Positions 25,107 through 34,184 are shown, counted from the first letter of the stretch. The stretch is 50,522 bases of DNA from Gammaproteobacteria bacterium (GCA_022627515.1 JAKEGK010000069.1:1-50522); one strand, 5' to 3'. Notes: generated by a model not told the origin, from the letters alone. Translations and numbers: made by a program.

Positions 25107-27356
25107 TTGCTAACCAACAAATCGGCCAAACAAAGAACCAGCAAACCCGCAACTGAGCAAGCCAGAATTCGTAATATTATCCGCCTTGGCTTTGCATCAG
25201 TGCTAGGTCTTACTTTCTGCCTGGGTGTTCTAGGTCTCTATCAGCTGCACAATTCCAAATCCAGCCTGATCAATATTGTAGAACTGGGTAATGAAAAGAT
25301 ATCGCTCGCCATCAAGATGCGAGATGCGATCCGGTTACGCGCGCTGACCGTGCAACGTATGCTGGCAACGGATGATTATTTTCGCCGCGACGAGGAACTG
25401 CAACAATACTATGAGCACTCCGGCGTTTACCGGATTGCGCAGCAGGCGCTGCTGACGATGCAGATGACAGCGGAAGAAAAACAGATTCACGAAACCCTGC
25501 GCAGCCTGGCCAGTATCGCGCAGCCTATCAATGACGAAGCCGCCGAAATGCTGATGCAGGATCCATTGCCCGCGGAATTCAATTCGGCCCTGGAAAAAGC
25601 GGTTTTAACCCAACGGCAGCTGCTGCAGTTACTGGATCAATTTGTTGACTTGCAAAAAAGCTACGGTAAAGCCAGTGTCACCGCGGCGCAGGAGGAATTT
25701 CAATCCACCATATTCCTAATGCTGATGGTGGTGGTATTACTGTTGCTGGCTGGATCAGCTATTGCCAAGCGTGTAACTCATCTGGTAACCAGCAAAAACA
25801 GCGAGCTGGAAGCGAAGAACAAAGAACTCGAAGCGGCATGGTTTGAAGCCGCCAATGCCACCCACGCGAAATCCAAATTCCTCGCCAACATGAGCCACGA
25901 AATCAGGACACCTTTGACCTCAATTATAGGTTTCGCCGAAACCCTGGCGGAACCCAGTCAAAACCAGGACGATTTACGGCACGCGGCTGAAGCCATAAAG
26001 CAGAGTGGCAGACATCTTTCCCAAATCATCAATGACGTACTGGATATTTCCAAGATTGAAGTCGGTCAGGTGGAAATGGAGATGATCCCGGTGTCGCCAA
26101 CCGCCATTGTTTCCGAAGTCGCCAACATGGTGGAAGAAAAAATTAAAAAGAAAGGGCTGAAATTCCGCGCCAATTATTATTTTCCATTGCCAAAACTGAT
26201 CGAGATCGATCCCACCCGCCTGCGGCAGATACTTTTGAATTTGCTGGGCAACGCGGCCAAATTCACCAATGAGGGAATTATTTGCATCAACACGTATTAT
26301 CTTGCGGACGAGCGCATGATGAAATATGAAGTCAGCGACACCGGCATTGGTATGACACCGCAAGGCGCGGCGAAAGTGTTTGAACCGTTTTCCCAGGCGG
26401 AAAAATCCACCACACGCAGATTTGGCGGCACCGGCCTTGGGCTATCGATTTCCAAACAGCTGGCGGAAAAAATGGGTGGCGATATTGTTTGTGAAAGCAG
26501 GAAAGGTGAAGGCAGTACATTTACAGCCACGATATCGATAGGTGATATACATTACCCTGACTTGATTTACGAGGCAGATGAACTAAGCCGGATACCGGTG
26601 AACCAGGCTGTGTCCACCAGGCCGCAGAGAACACTTTTTTCCGGGCGGGTATTGCTGGCCGAGGACACCATAGAAAATCAGAAATTGATTTCGCTGCATT
26701 TGCACAAATCGGGCGTGGAAGTAACCTTGGCAGACGATGGTGAACAGGCGGTGAATGCCGCGCTGCAAAACAACTACGATCTGATTTTAATGGACATGCA
26801 AATGCCGGTGCTAAGCGGTGCGGAAGCAACCCGGACGCTTCGTGACGCCGGTTACACCGGCCCCATTGTTGTGCTGACCGCCAATACCGGCCAGGCGGAC
26901 CGGATGGAATGTATGGATGCCGGCGCCAATGATTTTTTAAGCAAACCCATCGACTTCGACAGGTTTTTTGCAATGTTGAAAACGTATCTGGTTGAAGCAT
27001 CCTTGCCGGCAACCAGCCGGTTGCGCCAAGCCGGGGAGCAGCCCGGTGCGGTGTTTTCCGAAGATAGCGAGTTGCAGGAGCTTTACAATTCATTTCTACG
27101 CCGGCTGCCGGAAATGATTGAGTCCATAAAAGATGCCGCGCAACAGCAAAACTGGCAGGAGCTCACGCATGTGTCGCACCAGTTAAAAGGCCTGGGCGGC
27201 TCTTTTGGTTATCACCATTTAACCGCGGTTTGCAAGAATATTCATGATTGCGCCCGTCAGCAGTCAAACGAAAAACTTGATGAGTTTATTGCCGAGCTGC
27301 AAGACGAGTACCGCTTAATTCAGCATGGTGACATGACCACGCGCAAGGCGGTATAG
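25107..27356 (+). CDS. Hybrid sensor histidine kinase with receiver and HPt domains
   Basis: Membrane-bound multi-step phosphorelay kinase of 749 residues. Membrane helices lie near 26-46 and 200-220, flanking an all-helical periplasmic sensor of about 150 residues that resembles four-helix-bundle sensors. Next come a HisKA domain (FLANMSHEIRTPL, phospho-His), a HATPase_c domain (NLLGNAAKF, DTGIGM, GGTGLGLSI), a receiver domain (phospho-Asp in LILMDMQMPV) and a C-terminal HPt domain (SHQLKGLGGSFGY). The start is a TTG at 25107; an in-frame stop lies 21 bases before it and no ATG is near. No response regulator is adjacent, so the final partner is elsewhere. Confidence 0.88.
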   Translation: MLTNKSAKQRTSKPATEQARIRNIIRLGFASVLGLTFCLGVLGLYQLHNSKSSLINIVELGNEKISLAIKMRDAIRLRALTVQRMLATDDYFRRDEELQQYYEHSGVYRIAQQALLTMQMTAEEKQIHETLRSLASIAQPINDEAAEMLMQDPLPAEFNSALEKAVLTQRQLLQLLDQFVDLQKSYGKASVTAAQEEFQSTIFLMLMVVVLLLLAGSAIAKRVTHLVTSKNSELEAKNKELEAAWFEAANATHAKSKFLANMSHEIRTPLTSIIGFAETLAEPSQNQDDLRHAAEAIKQSGRHLSQIINDVLDISKIEVGQVEMEMIPVSPTAIVSEVANMVEEKIKKKGLKFRANYYFPLPKLIEIDPTRLRQILLNLLGNAAKFTNEGIICINTYYLADERMMKYEVSDTGIGMTPQGAAKVFEPFSQAEKSTTRRFGGTGLGLSISKQLAEKMGGDIVCESRKGEGSTFTATISIGDIHYPDLIYEADELSRIPVNQAVSTRPQRTLFSGRVLLAEDTIENQKLISLHLHKSGVEVTLADDGEQAVNAALQNNYDLILMDMQMPVLSGAEATRTLRDAGYTGPIVVLTANTGQADRMECMDAGANDFLSKPIDFDRFFAMLKTYLVEASLPATSRLRQAGEQPGAVFSEDSELQELYNSFLRRLPEMIESIKDAAQQQNWQELTHVSHQLKGLGGSFGYHHLTAVCKNIHDCARQQSNEKLDEFIAELQDEYRLIQHGDMTTRKAV

Positions 27357-27377
27357 CGGCCTTAAGCCAGTCATTCT

Positions 27378-28274
27378 TCACCATTCGCAGCAATAACCGG
27401 TTTCCTGTTGTTTTAAAAACTTTTCCGCTTCCGGTCCATGCAGAAGGGCGAGCGTTGAAAGGATGCCCGCTTCGGTGCAGGTGTTAGCAGTGACGGTGAC
27501 GGAGCGTGGCGCGCCGGTCACGGCCCAGCCGGTTTTCGGGTTCAGTATATGGCTGTAGCGAATCCCGTCCTTCACTAAATATCGTTTGGTATCGCCACTG
27601 GTTGCAACAGCGCCTTTTTTTAACCGGATGGCATGTCCCCTGTTGGATGGCTGCCGACCGGGATCGGGATTTTCAACGCCTATTATCCAGGGCGCGCCTG
27701 AGCGCCGCGGCCCGGTAACAGCAATATCACCACCAAAGTTGACCAGGCAAGCGGCGGGATTGACATCCCGCAATAATTTTACGCTGCGGTCTACCGCGTA
27801 TTCTTTCCCGATACCTCCCAGGTCAATCTCCATGCCGGGCCGCAAGGTTATGACAGGCCGTTGCCAATGCACTTTTTCCCAGCCAACATGCGTTAGCAAT
27901 GCGTCGATCTGTTGCTGGGATGGTATGTTGCTGCTGCCGTCAAAATGCCAGGCGTGGCGTAAAATACCGGATGTGATATCAAACAAGCCGTCACTGATTT
28001 CGTAACATTGGCCGGCGTAATCCAGCAAATCCGCGGTTTCCGCGTCCACTTCCACGGGATCGCCATTGGCATGGTTAATGGTGTGAATAATATTTTCGTG
28101 ACGGTAACGGGAAAATTTGTTTTCCACGCGCAGAGCTTCCTGTTGGGCAACCAGTCCGAGCCGCCGCGCAAGACGGATATCAAGGCTATCGATCAATACC
28201 TCACACGGACCGGCCATTGCCCGGAAGCGCGCGATGCAATAATCGAGGTGAGGAGTAACGGAAAGATCGGACAT
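27378..28274 (-). CDS. apbE: FAD:protein FMN transferase ApbE
   Basis: ApbE attaches FMN covalently to Ser/Thr of exported or membrane proteins using FAD. The 298-residue protein has the family features ENKFSRYRHENII, FDITSGILRHAWHF, EIDLGGIGKEYAVDR, LVNFGGDIAVTG, the substrate and metal region AVATSGDTKRY, and YSHILNPKTG. No clear lipoprotein signal is visible at this start; the first 20 residues are weakly hydrophobic, so where it acts is uncertain. Last gene of a leftward cluster after DUF4266 and DUF3570, with 87 bases before it. This arrangement suggests that one of these is its target. Confidence 0.92.
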   Translation of the reverse strand: MSDLSVTPHLDYCIARFRAMAGPCEVLIDSLDIRLARRLGLVAQQEALRVENKFSRYRHENIIHTINHANGDPVEVDAETADLLDYAGQCYEISDGLFDITSGILRHAWHFDGSSNIPSQQQIDALLTHVGWEKVHWQRPVITLRPGMEIDLGGIGKEYAVDRSVKLLRDVNPAACLVNFGGDIAVTGPRRSGAPWIIGVENPDPGRQPSNRGHAIRLKKGAVATSGDTKRYLVKDGIRYSHILNPKTGWAVTGAPRSVTVTANTCTEAGILSTLALLHGPEAEKFLKQQETGYCCEW

Positions 28275-28361
28275 GACAATGTCATAGTCTATCGGCCGGC
28301 GTTTGGCAATACGCAGCGCTGGCTGAATCTGGCTATTAAAACGTAACTGCCATCCGGCTAG

Positions 28362-29639
28362 TTAAAATTGGAAGCTGTAGCCTGCCTGCACGATGATGGC
28401 GTCGACGTCCGGGAACAATATCTGATCGTTGAGCGCGCCGAACTTCGCCGGTTCGTCGCCGGATTGTTTCATCACTTCAGCGCGAATGGTAAATTCCGAC
28501 TTTTGGCTGAATTCAATACCGTAGGCCAATCCCAGCGTGGTGGTAGTCATGTCACCCAGCCGGTAATCCGCACTGGCGGCCTGGGTGGTTCCCGCTTCAC
28601 TATCCAGCAAGTAGGGTTTGTAAAATTCCGCCTTGGACTGCACATAATAGCGCGCATGCGGTTGCAGATAATGTCCGCCACCCAATTCAAAGCGGTAGCG
28701 AAGGTCCACCGTGTGCGAATTGATGCCCCAGTCGTCCCAGAAGAAACGGTATGTCAGGTAAATAACATCTTCATTGAACTGGTGATTATATTTCGCGTAC
28801 ACAGACTGGCTTAGACGGTTATCCGGCCGGGCTTCGAACCGGTAAGGATCAGTAGCAATAATCTCACCGCTGTTGCTGTCAATGACGCTAAGAATTTTAT
28901 AAGGATCGGTCAGGTAACCGTTATTCGAGCCAATGGTGTAATTGAGTTGCAGTAGTGACTTGCGGCTCAGGACCTGGGTAATGCCGAACAAAAAGTCCAC
29001 CACGGTTTTGGTTTCGTTAGTATCGCTCACCTGCTTGGCGCCGCTGTCCGGCATGGGCGATAACTCTACCGGCGCACCACCCACCGGTGACACCAGGTCA
29101 TAACTCGCCGCAATGCCGGCGGTATAGGTCCGGTTTTTATCTTCCGTGTCTTTGGAGAAAGTCGCAGATCCGCCCAGCGAAGTGTAATCGAATTCGCGCG
29201 AGAAATAAGCGCCGTACACTCCGCGCAGGGTACGGTTAATAGGTTTCTCCCAGTCAACGCTGAGCGCACCGCGCGTGTCCTTGAAACTGGGGTCCAGCGG
29301 CGTTTCATCGGCAGACGTCGTATACGTGGAATCACCTGATGGTGTCGTAAAAGTTTGCGCAAAGGGCATTGGAACGGCGCCATTGGCCGAAGCTCCGGTC
29401 AGCACATCCACCACCAGGCGCAGGTTCAGGAATTCATTGGTATCCAGTTCCTTGCGGGCTTTTAACACGGGTTCGACCGCCGATACGCGCTGGTCTTCTG
29501 AATAGTAGAGTATGGCGCTATCAAATTCCCAGGGAGCTTCAGTGCCAAATGCCGCGACGTCGTTCGCGTGAGTGCCTAATAGTGTGCAGGTAGCGGTGGC
29601 CAGTGCGCCGCGAATGGATTGTCCTTTTTTTAGTTGCAT
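28362..29639 (-). CDS. DUF3570 outer-membrane-like protein
   Basis: DUF3570 proteins are predicted outer-membrane barrels of unknown function. The 425-residue protein has a weak signal peptide (cleavage near residue 30), many amphipathic strands, and ends QAGYSFQF with a terminal Phe. DVLTGAS at residues 78-84 fits the D-x-x-[ST]-G-A-[ST] pattern that ApbE flavinylates in NqrC and RnfG. The start overlaps the DUF4266 stop by 10 bases, so the two are translationally linked, and ApbE follows. I assign the family from the overall pattern and the gene context. Confidence 0.82.
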   Translation of the reverse strand: MQLKKGQSIRGALATATCTLLGTHANDVAAFGTEAPWEFDSAILYYSEDQRVSAVEPVLKARKELDTNEFLNLRLVVDVLTGASANGAVPMPFAQTFTTPSGDSTYTTSADETPLDPSFKDTRGALSVDWEKPINRTLRGVYGAYFSREFDYTSLGGSATFSKDTEDKNRTYTAGIAASYDLVSPVGGAPVELSPMPDSGAKQVSDTNETKTVVDFLFGITQVLSRKSLLQLNYTIGSNNGYLTDPYKILSVIDSNSGEIIATDPYRFEARPDNRLSQSVYAKYNHQFNEDVIYLTYRFFWDDWGINSHTVDLRYRFELGGGHYLQPHARYYVQSKAEFYKPYLLDSEAGTTQAASADYRLGDMTTTTLGLAYGIEFSQKSEFTIRAEVMKQSGDEPAKFGALNDQILFPDVDAIIVQAGYSFQF

Positions 29640-29857
29640 CCGCAGCCGCCTCCACCAATACCCGCGCCGCCGCTGGACGCTTCTTTACTGAAATAAATAT
29701 GCTCATCAAGATAAGCTTCCAGCGGATTCGCTGTCAGTTGCATTTTCTTTTGCGCCAGTAAGTCTTTTTCCCAGGGTTTTACCGGCTCGATAGAACAGCC
29801 AGTGCCGGTAATAGCGAACAGGGAGAATAATGAGATGAAAACAAAACGCTGCAGCAT
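29630..29857 (-). CDS. DUF4266 small lipoprotein with Gly/Cys tail
   Basis: The 75-residue precursor has a signal peptide and lipobox ITGTGC, so Cys21 should be the lipidated first residue of a 55-residue mature protein. VKPWEKDLLAQKKM and HIYFSKE are typical of DUF4266. The protein ends in SSGGAGIGGGGCGCN with two closely spaced cysteines. Its function is unknown. First gene of the DUF4266-DUF3570-apbE unit. A perfect inverted repeat lies 17 bases before its ATG. Confidence 0.85.
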   Translation of the reverse strand: MLQRFVFISLFSLFAITGTGCSIEPVKPWEKDLLAQKKMQLTANPLEAYLDEHIYFSKEASSGGAGIGGGGCGCN

Positions 29858-29873
29858 ATGCTAACTCCAAACT

Positions 29874-29896
29874 GAATAGTATATGAAATACTATTC
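29874..29896. promoter_or_regulatory. Perfect inverted repeat upstream of DUF4266, likely operator
   Basis: GAATAGTAT at 29874-29882, a five-base spacer, and ATACTATTC at 29888-29896. On the minus strand TATACT, a good -10-like hexamer, falls inside the repeat. A bound protein would block that promoter. Confidence 0.7.
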
Positions 29897-30180
29897 TGAT
29901 AATGCCTATCCAATCCTTGGACTAGCATTACCGTGTAAAATTACCAATTATTATTCCGCAATGGATTAATTTTCAGGCAAGAATCAATGACAACAGCGGG
30001 AAGAATTTTGATGCCAGATCCACTTTGCAGGCATTCAGGGGTTTTAAAGCATCACCGGCATCAAAGTTCCGTTGCAAACCGAAGAACAAAACCGACAAAT
30101 CTTGTCTATATCGTGAATTACTGCTGGTTATCACTACGTAGAAACTTGCTAAATATTAGCGCACAATTTACCGGACAATT

Positions 30181-30197
30181 CTTAACTATGGCTTAAT
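30181..30197 (+). promoter_or_regulatory. PmrA/QseB-like direct repeat, possible autoregulatory site
   Basis: CTTAAC (30181-30186), five bases, CTTAAT (30192-30197): an 11-base-period direct repeat very close to the PmrA box YTTAAK-N5-YTTAAK. TTAATA at 30215-30220 lies 17 bases after the second half-site and could be the -10. Confidence 0.6.
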
Positions 30198-30330
30198 AAC
30201 GCCGATTATATATTTTAATAAAAACAAACATATTGCATTGTATTGATCAATTACCGGTATGCGGATCAGCGCCACTTGGTGATATTGGGCATTTTGTTCA
30301 TTTGAAAACAAAGAGATATAGGTTAATTAA

Positions 30331-30993
30331 ATGCGGGTATTGTTAGTAGAAGATGATGAGCTGCTGGGCGACGGGTTGCGTGCTGGATTAAAACAGGCGG
30401 GTTACACCGTGGACTGGGTAACCGATGGTCAAAGTGCCGAGAGCGCAATTACCGATAATGAATTTGATCTGGTGGTGCTCGACATAAATTTGCCAAATAT
30501 TTCCGGGCTGGAGGTGTTGCGAAACGTCAGAAAACAGGGCCGCAGCCTTCCGGTGCTGATTTTGACGGCGCGGGACAGTATTCCGGACCGCGTCGAAGGG
30601 CTGGATAGCGGCGCGGATGACTACCTGGTAAAACCGGTGGATCTCGATGAACTGTGCGCCAGGCTCAGGGTATTACAACGGCGCGCGGCGGGTCGTTCCG
30701 ATCCGGTCATTCAGTATGGTGATATCGTGCTGGACCCTGCGGCGCACCGTGTGACAGTAAATAACAAGCCGGTCAGTTTGTCGATGCGGGAATTCGTGCT
30801 GCTGCAGCATCTGCTGGAAAACGTGGGGCGCGTAATTCCCCGGGCAAGACTGGAGCAAAAACTTTACGGCTGGCAGGGCGAAGTCGAAAGCAATTCACTG
30901 GAAGTTTTCATACATCATTTACGCAAAAAACTGGGATCTGATTTAATCCGCACCGTGCGCGGCGTGGGTTATATGATAGAGCAATTATCTTGA
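30331..30993 (+). CDS. OmpR-family response regulator, PmrA/QseB type
   Basis: DNA-binding response regulator of 220 residues. The receiver domain (1-115) has the acidic pocket EDDE near residue 7, the phospho-Asp in LVVLDINLPN, the Thr in LILTARD and the Lys in YLVKPVD. The C-terminal winged helix (about 125-218) contains SNSLEVFIHHLRKKLGSDLIRTVRGVGYMI, split here as SNSLEVFIHHLRKK and IRTVRGVGYMI, matching the PmrA/QseB subfamily. The stop overlaps the start of the kinase gene by 4 bases. It is divergent from the DUF4266 operon. Confidence 0.92.
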   Translation: MRVLLVEDDELLGDGLRAGLKQAGYTVDWVTDGQSAESAITDNEFDLVVLDINLPNISGLEVLRNVRKQGRSLPVLILTARDSIPDRVEGLDSGADDYLVKPVDLDELCARLRVLQRRAAGRSDPVIQYGDIVLDPAAHRVTVNNKPVSLSMREFVLLQHLLENVGRVIPRARLEQKLYGWQGEVESNSLEVFIHHLRKKLGSDLIRTVRGVGYMIEQLS

Positions 30994-32432
30994 CCGTTTC
31001 CATCCGCCGGCGGCTGCTCGCCAATCTTTTAGTAACTATTTTCTTCGTCAGTTTAATAACGCTTATATTAAGCTACAACGATGCGCGCCATGAAGTGCAG
31101 GAATTATTCGATGCCCAGCTGGCGCAATCAGGCAGGGTGCTGCAGGCGTTGTTGTTGCCCGAGTTGCTGGTTGGCCCCAGCTCCGGCCTGCAGGACTTGC
31201 TGGATCGTTTTACGCAGTTGCCGGACGATATCAGCAATCAATACCAGATTGAGGCTCATGCCCTGGGCCATGAATACGAACGCAAGCTAGCCTTCCAGGT
31301 GTGGGACAGCAATAAGAAACTTTTGCTCCGTTCCGCCACCGCCCCGGCCACTGCGTTATCAGCCGGGGCGCTGGATCCGGCAAACCGCGGATTCAGTGAT
31401 GAAGTGGTGGGCGCCTATGACTGGCGCGTGTTTTCCTTGTGGGATGAATCACAGCAACACCTGATTCAGGTGGCGGAACGTTATGACGTGCGCGATGAAC
31501 TCATTACCAAAATCAGCCGTCAATTGATTACACCGTCACTGATATCATTACCGTTCCTGGGTTTGATGATCTGGATTGGTATTGGCCGCGGCCTGCGCCT
31601 CATACAAAGAGTTGCGGAAGAAGTTACCCGCCGCGATCCCGGTTATCTGGAATCCATGGAAGTGGGCCCGGTGCCCTCAGAAATAAAACCGTTGGTCGGC
31701 AGCCTGAATCATCTCTTTGAACGGCTAAAAAAGGCGTTGGAAACGGAGCGACAGTTTACCGATGACGCGGCGCACGAATTGCGCACGCCCCTGGCCGCGC
31801 TGAAGACTCAGGCGCAGGTGTCATTGCGGGCCACTGACGACACTGAGCGTCGGCAGGCATTGCGACAGGTTGTCACAAGTGTTGACCGGGCAACTCACCT
31901 GGTGGATCAAATGCTGACTCTGGCGCGGCTGGATCCCGCCATTACTTCCCTGGTGCGGGAAAAAATCAATCTTCACGATCTGGCCGCGGACGCTGTCGCG
32001 CAGTTGGTTCCGGTGGCAATGCAGAAAAAAATCGAGATCGCCATTACCGGCGCTGAAGATACCGTGGTATTTGTCGAGCCCGTGAGTGTTTCGATATTGA
32101 TACGCAACCTCGCCGACAACGCTATTGGATACACGCCGCCGCAGGGGGAGGTCGTGGTGAATATCGAACAGCAGCCCGGTGGGCAGGTCATTCTGTCGGT
32201 AACCGATTCCGGGCCGGGGATTGAGCCGGCGTTACAGGGCCGGGTATTTGACCGTTTTTACCGGGTATCAGGAAATTCAACCCCGGGTTGCGGACTGGGT
32301 TTGTCGATCGTAAAGCGGGTGGCGGATCTTAATGGCTTGCGCGTTGACCTGAAAAACAGGGAGAACGGCAACGGTTTGATCGCCAGCGTTTATTTCGATA
32401 ACGGCGCCGCGCTCAATCATGGCGCATCCTGA
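30990..32432 (+). CDS. Sensor histidine kinase, QseC/PmrB-like
   Basis: Inner-membrane kinase of 480 residues and cognate partner of the preceding regulator. One membrane helix lies near 10-30, a periplasmic sensor of about 150 residues follows, and a second helix lies near 180-200. A HAMP-like linker, HisKA with phospho-His in DDAAHELRTPLAAL, and HATPase_c (NLADNAIGYTPP, DSGPGI, GLGLSIVKRV) come next. The start is a TTG overlapping the regulator stop as TTGA, consistent with coupled translation. The signal is unknown. It converges on the Omp85-like gene 24 bases away. Confidence 0.9.
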   Translation: MTVSIRRRLLANLLVTIFFVSLITLILSYNDARHEVQELFDAQLAQSGRVLQALLLPELLVGPSSGLQDLLDRFTQLPDDISNQYQIEAHALGHEYERKLAFQVWDSNKKLLLRSATAPATALSAGALDPANRGFSDEVVGAYDWRVFSLWDESQQHLIQVAERYDVRDELITKISRQLITPSLISLPFLGLMIWIGIGRGLRLIQRVAEEVTRRDPGYLESMEVGPVPSEIKPLVGSLNHLFERLKKALETERQFTDDAAHELRTPLAALKTQAQVSLRATDDTERRQALRQVVTSVDRATHLVDQMLTLARLDPAITSLVREKINLHDLAADAVAQLVPVAMQKKIEIAITGAEDTVVFVEPVSVSILIRNLADNAIGYTPPQGEVVVNIEQQPGGQVILSVTDSGPGIEPALQGRVFDRFYRVSGNSTPGCGLGLSIVKRVADLNGLRVDLKNRENGNGLIASVYFDNGAALNHGAS

Positions 32433-32456
32433 AAGTTTTCTGGGCATCGGCATTAG

Positions 32457-34184
32457 CTAAAACGTTTCCTGGGTGGATATCAGGAGTTGCGTATTATCTA
32501 TACTGTCATCGCCGTCCAGTGGAAACGCCAGATCAACATGCAGTACTACCGCGCCTGAACTCCGGGTCGACGCCAGCCGCATGCCGATACCCCAGTCTTT
32601 CAGAACTTCGGTGTTGAGCGTTTTCTCGACACCTGGAAACCAGGCGCGGCCAATATCGAAAAATACCAGTCCGCCGACATTGGCCAGTTCAAACAGGTTC
32701 CAGCTGGTATAAAAACGCTGCTCCAGGGTAAACAGGAATTTCCGGTCGCCCTGCTGAAAGCGCAGCGGGTAGCCGCGCAGGCCGGAATCCCCGCCCAGCA
32801 GTACCTGCTCGTCGAGATAGGGATTCTTAACGTATTCTGCGCTGAGCGCCATGTAAAACACCTGGTTTGCAACGTGCGGTAAATAATATTTGCTGCTGAA
32901 TCCGAGTTTGGTGTTCTCGGCTCTGGATTCGGATACATAGCCGCTGAATTCAGGGCTAAACAACAATAACTGGTTGATTGAGGGTTTGAACGCCATGTTG
33001 GCGTTGCTTTCGAATACCAGGCCTTCATTGGCTGCGCCAAATACCTCATCTGACCAGCCGATTTTAATCGACGCTTCATTACCCAGATTCAAATCCTCAA
33101 GACGCCGTATCAGGCGAATGCGTTGTGTCTTGATAAGCTTGTCTTCATACAAGCTAAATTGCACGTAAGGAAAGCGGAAATCCCGGTCATCCGGCAGCGA
33201 GTCCGTGAGATAGTCTGGATGATAGGAGAACTCATCCAGCTCTTTTTCAAAACCAACGCGCCAGCGGTATACCAGCCTGTCTATATAACCCCGGGAAAAG
33301 CCCATGTAAGCACTCGCCGTTTCCGAATAGTGTTTGAATTGACTGTAGACATCACCAAACTCATAGAGGGAATCCGTTAGACTTTCACTCCCCGCCGCGA
33401 TACCCATCGCCCAGCGGGAATCCAGGGAAAAAAACGGCCGGCTAAGTGAAAGATACTTTTTTTGACCGTCGCTTCTGTCGCCATAAATCACTTTGAGTTG
33501 GTTGCGTGTACCCAACAACAAAGGATCGGTGTAATTTATTGTTGTTTCGTTCCGGTCCACCGTGGAACTGAATTGCAGCCCCAGGTTTTTGCCAAGGCCA
33601 AACAAGTTGGATTCCGCGATTTCCGCGCTGAAGGAATTGCTGCCGCCCTCACGTCCGAAATTGATACTACCGGTAAAAGTCCAGGCATCCGTTGTCGTAA
33701 CTTCGATGTCCACGCTATTGGCATCCTCATGGTAACGCACGGGTTTTATTTCCGCATCGACAAGATAACCGTTGTTCCGCAGCAAACGTTCGCTTTCCGT
33801 CAGCACACGATGGACATAAACATCGCCGGGATTGAACAGCAGCTGCCGTTTAATAATGGATTCGCGGGTCACGATGTGAAGCGCATTCGCCAGGCGGAAA
33901 ACAAAAATATTTTCCTCCGGCAGGTTAGGGTCAAACACATTACGGCGTATGACAACGATTTCTCCGATCCTGGCCCTGTTCTGTTCCAGGGTCTGGTGAT
34001 CAGGAACCGCCTGGCTCTCAATCAAAGCCATCGTTGGCAGTGAACTGGGTTGCACGGTCGTGCTGGATTGTTGCGGGAGGACCGGTTCAGCGGCATAACC
34101 CGGCAGCGGCAGCAGGACAAGGCAGGAAAGCAAAAGCCGGCCTGAGAAGAGTGCGCGTATGGTTAATGGATTGTTGGACGTCAC
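32457..34184 (-). CDS. Omp85/BamA-like outer-membrane protein
   Basis: Predicted member of the Omp85 superfamily: a signal peptide (ending GYAA), a POTRA-like domain near 70-170 (IVVIRRNVFDP, FNPGDVYVHRVLTESERLLRNNGYL), and a barrel of about 400 residues ending STQETF with terminal Phe. GLRGYP near 480 corresponds to the conserved (V/I)RG(Y/F) motif of loop 6, which supports the assignment. At 575 residues with apparently one to two POTRA domains it is much shorter than BamA (about 800) and resembles short TamA- or surface-antigen-like members. No tamB neighbour is seen. Its client is unknown. Confidence 0.85.
   Translation of the reverse strand: MTSNNPLTIRALFSGRLLLSCLVLLPLPGYAAEPVLPQQSSTTVQPSSLPTMALIESQAVPDHQTLEQNRARIGEIVVIRRNVFDPNLPEENIFVFRLANALHIVTRESIIKRQLLFNPGDVYVHRVLTESERLLRNNGYLVDAEIKPVRYHEDANSVDIEVTTTDAWTFTGSINFGREGGSNSFSAEIAESNLFGLGKNLGLQFSSTVDRNETTINYTDPLLLGTRNQLKVIYGDRSDGQKKYLSLSRPFFSLDSRWAMGIAAGSESLTDSLYEFGDVYSQFKHYSETASAYMGFSRGYIDRLVYRWRVGFEKELDEFSYHPDYLTDSLPDDRDFRFPYVQFSLYEDKLIKTQRIRLIRRLEDLNLGNEASIKIGWSDEVFGAANEGLVFESNANMAFKPSINQLLLFSPEFSGYVSESRAENTKLGFSSKYYLPHVANQVFYMALSAEYVKNPYLDEQVLLGGDSGLRGYPLRFQQGDRKFLFTLEQRFYTSWNLFELANVGGLVFFDIGRAWFPGVEKTLNTEVLKDWGIGMRLASTRSSGAVVLHVDLAFPLDGDDSIDNTQLLISTQETF

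Larger units (their letters stand above)
29858..30330. other. Shared intergenic region between DUF4266 operon and two-component genes
   Basis: A 473-base AT-rich divergent region without a convincing gene; a 69-codon frame at 29987-30196 has no ribosome site or protein-like composition. It contains a perfect inverted repeat next to the DUF4266 gene and a PmrA-box-like direct repeat facing the response regulator gene. The ribosome site AGGTTAA precedes the regulator ATG. Confidence 0.6.

Noticed and set aside
29987-30196. 69-codon frame between DUF4266 and the response regulator gene
   Set aside because: No ribosome site, no recognisable composition, and it covers the PmrA-like regulatory repeat.
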